Below are positions 61,950 through 64,000 of a stretch of 64,000 nucleotides of DNA, in pieces. A program made the translations under genes and the position numbers. Numbering within the stretch: the stretch's first letter is position 1; every line of letters begins with the position of its first letter. The DNA is from Acidobacteria bacterium AB60 (GTDB taxonomy: Bacteria > Acidobacteriota > Terriglobia > Terriglobales > Acidobacteriaceae), in the NCBI GenBank assembly GCA_008682415.1, contig VANK01000007.1, positions 186,001-250,000 on the forward strand. Reading direction: 5' to 3'. The notes under the pieces are model-generated. The model had not been told where the DNA came from, ran no database searches, and saw only the letters and a list, made by a program, of their open reading frames with translations.

Positions 61950-63002
61950 ATGGCTGAATATCCGCTCGACTCCGTGCCGGACGCCAAACCCCTCACCATG
62001 CCCGCGCCCGCCCAGGCGCCCCACCCCGATTCCCCCTTCGACGTCCTCGTCATCGGTGCCGGCCCCACCGGCCTCTCCTGCGCCATTGAAGCCCAGCGCA
62101 CCGGCCTGCGCACCGTCCTCGTCGACAAGGGCTGCGTTTGCAACTCCCTCTACCACTACCCCTCGCACATGACGTTCTTCACCACCTCCGAGCTCCTGGA
62201 GATCGGCGAGATTCCCTTTCCCAGCCCCAACGCCAAGCCCGGCCGCAACGAAGCCCTGGAGTACTACCGCCACGTCGCCGCCCACTACAAGCTCGACATC
62301 CGCCAGTACCATCGCGTCGAACGCGTCAGCGGCGCCGACGGCAGCTTCACCGCCCATCTCGTCGACCGCTTCGGCCGACCCTGCGCCCTCCGCTCCCGCA
62401 AGCTCATCGTCTCCACCGGCTACTACGACCTCCCCAATTACCTGGGAATCCCCGGCGAAGACCTCAGCAAGGTGCACCACTACTACGACGACCCCCACCC
62501 CTACTACGGAACCGACGTCCTCGTCATCGGCGGCAAAAACTCCGCCGCCATCGCCGCCCTCGAGCTCTGGCGTCACGGCGCGCGCGTCACCCTCGTCCAC
62601 CGCGGCCCCGACATCCACCGCCACGTCAAGTACTGGATCAAGCCCGACATCGAAAACCGCATCAAGAACGGCGAAATCCGCGCCTTCTTCAACTCCCGCG
62701 TCCTCCACATCACTCCCGACGACGTCACCCTCGAGACCCCCGCCGGACGCGAAACCCTGCCCAACCACTTCGTCTTCGCCCTCACCGGCTACCGCCCCGA
62801 CTTCAGCTTCCTTGAAAGCATGGGCGTCCGCTTCGAAGGACCCGACCGCCTCCCCGTCTGCAATCCGGAGACCCTCGAAAGCAACGTCCCCGGCATCTTC
62901 CTCGCCGGCGTCATCGTCGCCGGCTCGCGCACCAACGAAATCTTCATTGAAAACGGACGCTTTCACGGCAAGCAAATCGCCCGCGCCCTGACGAGTCCCT
63001 GA
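61950..63002 (+). CDS. ypdA: YpdA-type FAD/NAD(P)-dependent disulfide reductase
   Basis: 350 residues. FAD site VLVIGAGPTGLSCAIEAQRTGL, then DKGCVCNSLYHYPSHMTFFTTSELLEIG. This is the region that marks YpdA, with its single conserved Cys and no CxxC. The NADPH site is TDVLVIGGKNSAAIAALELW. YpdA reduces bacillithiol disulfide in Firmicutes. Homologues are widespread in Acidobacteria and Bacteroidetes, where the thiol is probably also bacillithiol. The N-terminal 28 residues look like a loose extension. Confidence 0.9.
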   Translation: MAEYPLDSVPDAKPLTMPAPAQAPHPDSPFDVLVIGAGPTGLSCAIEAQRTGLRTVLVDKGCVCNSLYHYPSHMTFFTTSELLEIGEIPFPSPNAKPGRNEALEYYRHVAAHYKLDIRQYHRVERVSGADGSFTAHLVDRFGRPCALRSRKLIVSTGYYDLPNYLGIPGEDLSKVHHYYDDPHPYYGTDVLVIGGKNSAAIAALELWRHGARVTLVHRGPDIHRHVKYWIKPDIENRIKNGEIRAFFNSRVLHITPDDVTLETPAGRETLPNHFVFALTGYRPDFSFLESMGVRFEGPDRLPVCNPETLESNVPGIFLAGVIVAGSRTNEIFIENGRFHGKQIARALTSP

Positions 63003-63076
63003 ATACGATCCCGCCTCGCCAGTTATCCGTTACACTGAAGGCATAAAGCCCCTCCAATCCACCCGAGGTTGTTTAA

Positions 63077-64000
63077 ATGCGCTGGTGGCCGCGCTCTATT
63101 CGATGGCAGATGCTTCTCGGACTGGTTCTGCTCGAGACCCTCTCCATCGCCCTCTTCGCCGTGCTGCTCTTCCGCTTCCAGCAGCTCGACGTGCGCCGCC
63201 GCGCGACCGACCGCGTCGCCCACCAGGCCAACTCCCTCGCCGCCCAGGCCCAGGAAGCCCTCCAGCAGGACCGCCTCGACTGGGTCGGCCTCTCCGTCCA
63301 CATCATGGGAGAAGCTCCCAGCGTCGCCTGCGCCCGCATCACTGACCCCGCCGGCAAAGTCCTCTACGTCGGCAAAGGCGAACCCTACCTCTTCCCCCTC
63401 GAGCCCGAAGAAAAGACCCAGATCCAGAAGGTCCACGGCCCCGACCCCCTCGTCTTCGCCTTCGGCAACGATCGCTGGGAAGGCGTCCGCGCCATCACCG
63501 TCAACGGCAATCTCCGCGGCTACGCATGGATCGAGTCCAACAAAAACTGGGACTCTGAGCAGATTGCCGATATGCTCCGCGGCATCAGCATCTTCGCCGG
63601 CGTCTGGATCATCGCCTCCGTCCTTCTCGTCGCCCTCATCTCCCGCGCCATCTCCCGCCCCCTCGCCCTCCTCCACAAGGGCACCCGCGCCCTCATGGCC
63701 AACCCTGAGTCCAGCGACACCTTCCCCCTCCCGGTCATCGTCAACAACGAATTCGGCGATCTCATCGGCGCCTTCAACGGCATGGTCTCCTCCATCCAGG
63801 AGCAGCGCGCCGGCCTCAGTGACACCCTCTCCATCCTCGATTCCATGCTCGCCAACGCGCCCGTCGGCCTGGCCTTCTTCGATCGCCATCTCCGCTTCGT
63901 CCGCGTCAACCAGGTCTTCGCCAACCTCACCGAGATCCCCCTCAGCCGCCAGCTCGGCCGCAGCATCGCCGAACTCTTCCCCCGCTCCGTCGGCGAACCC
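63077..64000 (+). CDS. Membrane sensor kinase, N-terminal part (3' truncated by window edge)
   Basis: 308 codons without a stop before the window ends. First helix WQMLLGLVLLETLSIALFAVLL, an extracytoplasmic domain of about 140 residues (RITDPAGKVLYVGKGEPYLF...VNGNLRGYAWIES), then a second helix (ISIFAGVWIIASVLLVALI). A HAMP linker (SRAISRPLALLHKGTRAL...NEFGDLIGAFNGMV) and the start of a PAS domain follow (ILDSMLANAPVGLAFFDRHL, VNQVFANLTEIPLS). A histidine kinase core is expected downstream; a diguanylate cyclase is the alternative. A GAGG site lies 10 bases before the ATG. Confidence 0.82.
   Translation, partial: MRWWPRSIRWQMLLGLVLLETLSIALFAVLLFRFQQLDVRRRATDRVAHQANSLAAQAQEALQQDRLDWVGLSVHIMGEAPSVACARITDPAGKVLYVGKGEPYLFPLEPEEKTQIQKVHGPDPLVFAFGNDRWEGVRAITVNGNLRGYAWIESNKNWDSEQIADMLRGISIFAGVWIIASVLLVALISRAISRPLALLHKGTRALMANPESSDTFPLPVIVNNEFGDLIGAFNGMVSSIQEQRAGLSDTLSILDSMLANAPVGLAFFDRHLRFVRVNQVFANLTEIPLSRQLGRSIAELFPRSVGEP

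Noticed and set aside
61863..62975. Long minus-strand open frame (370 codons) opposite the YpdA gene
   Set aside because: It is the mirror of a clearly recognised gene in very GC-rich DNA; its product is Val/Gly/Ala/Asp-rich low complexity without a family.
63023..63889. Minus-strand open frame opposite the sensor kinase
   Set aside because: Composition (Gly/Glu/Val/Asp repeats) is typical of an antisense shadow, while the plus strand encodes helices, HAMP and PAS.

Overview
The window reads as chromosomal DNA of a GC-rich soil-type Acidobacteriota, most likely class Terriglobia. The reasons are the gene families present: a membrane-anchored Ser/Thr kinase with a TPR-like tail, a GloVer-repeat secreted protein, two MacB/ADOP-type duplicated permeases (one behind a PadR regulator), futalosine-pathway MqnC and a YpdA-type reductase. 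This placement is inference from gene content. I saw no rRNA, tRNA, insertion sequence, prophage or CRISPR array.

Layout. 0-5.2 kb: the C-terminal part of a kinase, then two secreted beta-propeller-type proteins, one with a collagen-like stretch. 5.8-12.4 kb: a heavy-metal (Cu/Ag type) RND efflux operon led by a small Cys-rich secreted protein. 12.6-19.8 kb: a TetR regulator and assorted enzymes, a large ABC-type permease, an oxidoreductase/metallo-hydrolase pair and a CcdC-like membrane protein. 20.0-34.6 kb: a Tad/Flp type IVb pilus locus with its own sigma-54 enhancer-binding protein. 34.8-36.5 kb: a membrane glycosyltransferase-like protein. 36.6-42.6 kb: a phenylalanine/tyrosine degradation operon (hppD, phhA, hmgA, an uncharacterised gene, fahA) diverging from an Lrp/AsnC regulator. 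42.6-51 kb: mixed enzymes, a broken toxin-antitoxin pair, MqnC and a cytochrome c. 51.2-58 kb: an outer-membrane protein, a two-gene His/Met-rich membrane module and a PadR-ADOP pair with a very large palindromic operator. 58-64 kb: cupin, class I fumarase, DUF309/DUF488 genes, a GDSL esterase, a YpdA-like reductase and the start of a sensor kinase.

The most interesting region is the Tad locus. Three separate transcription units carry good -24/-12 (sigma-54) promoters: 21633-21648, 30000-30015 and 34000-34015, the last a perfect consensus in front of the major pilin. An NtrC-family activator with a degenerate receiver domain is encoded next to them, and GTAC-containing repeats sit at enhancer distance. 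The locus also holds unannotated-size genes: a 54-residue two-helix protein and a tandem pair of 30/31-residue single-helix micropeptides. It contains a DUF192-like/PilZ fusion as well as a free DUF192 protein. TadE/F/G-like minor pilins and TadD are not in the window.

Base composition also changes: the + strand is G-richer than C at about 14-27 kb and strongly C-richer at about 44-64 kb, whichever strand is coding. This may mean that the window spans a switch between replication arms.
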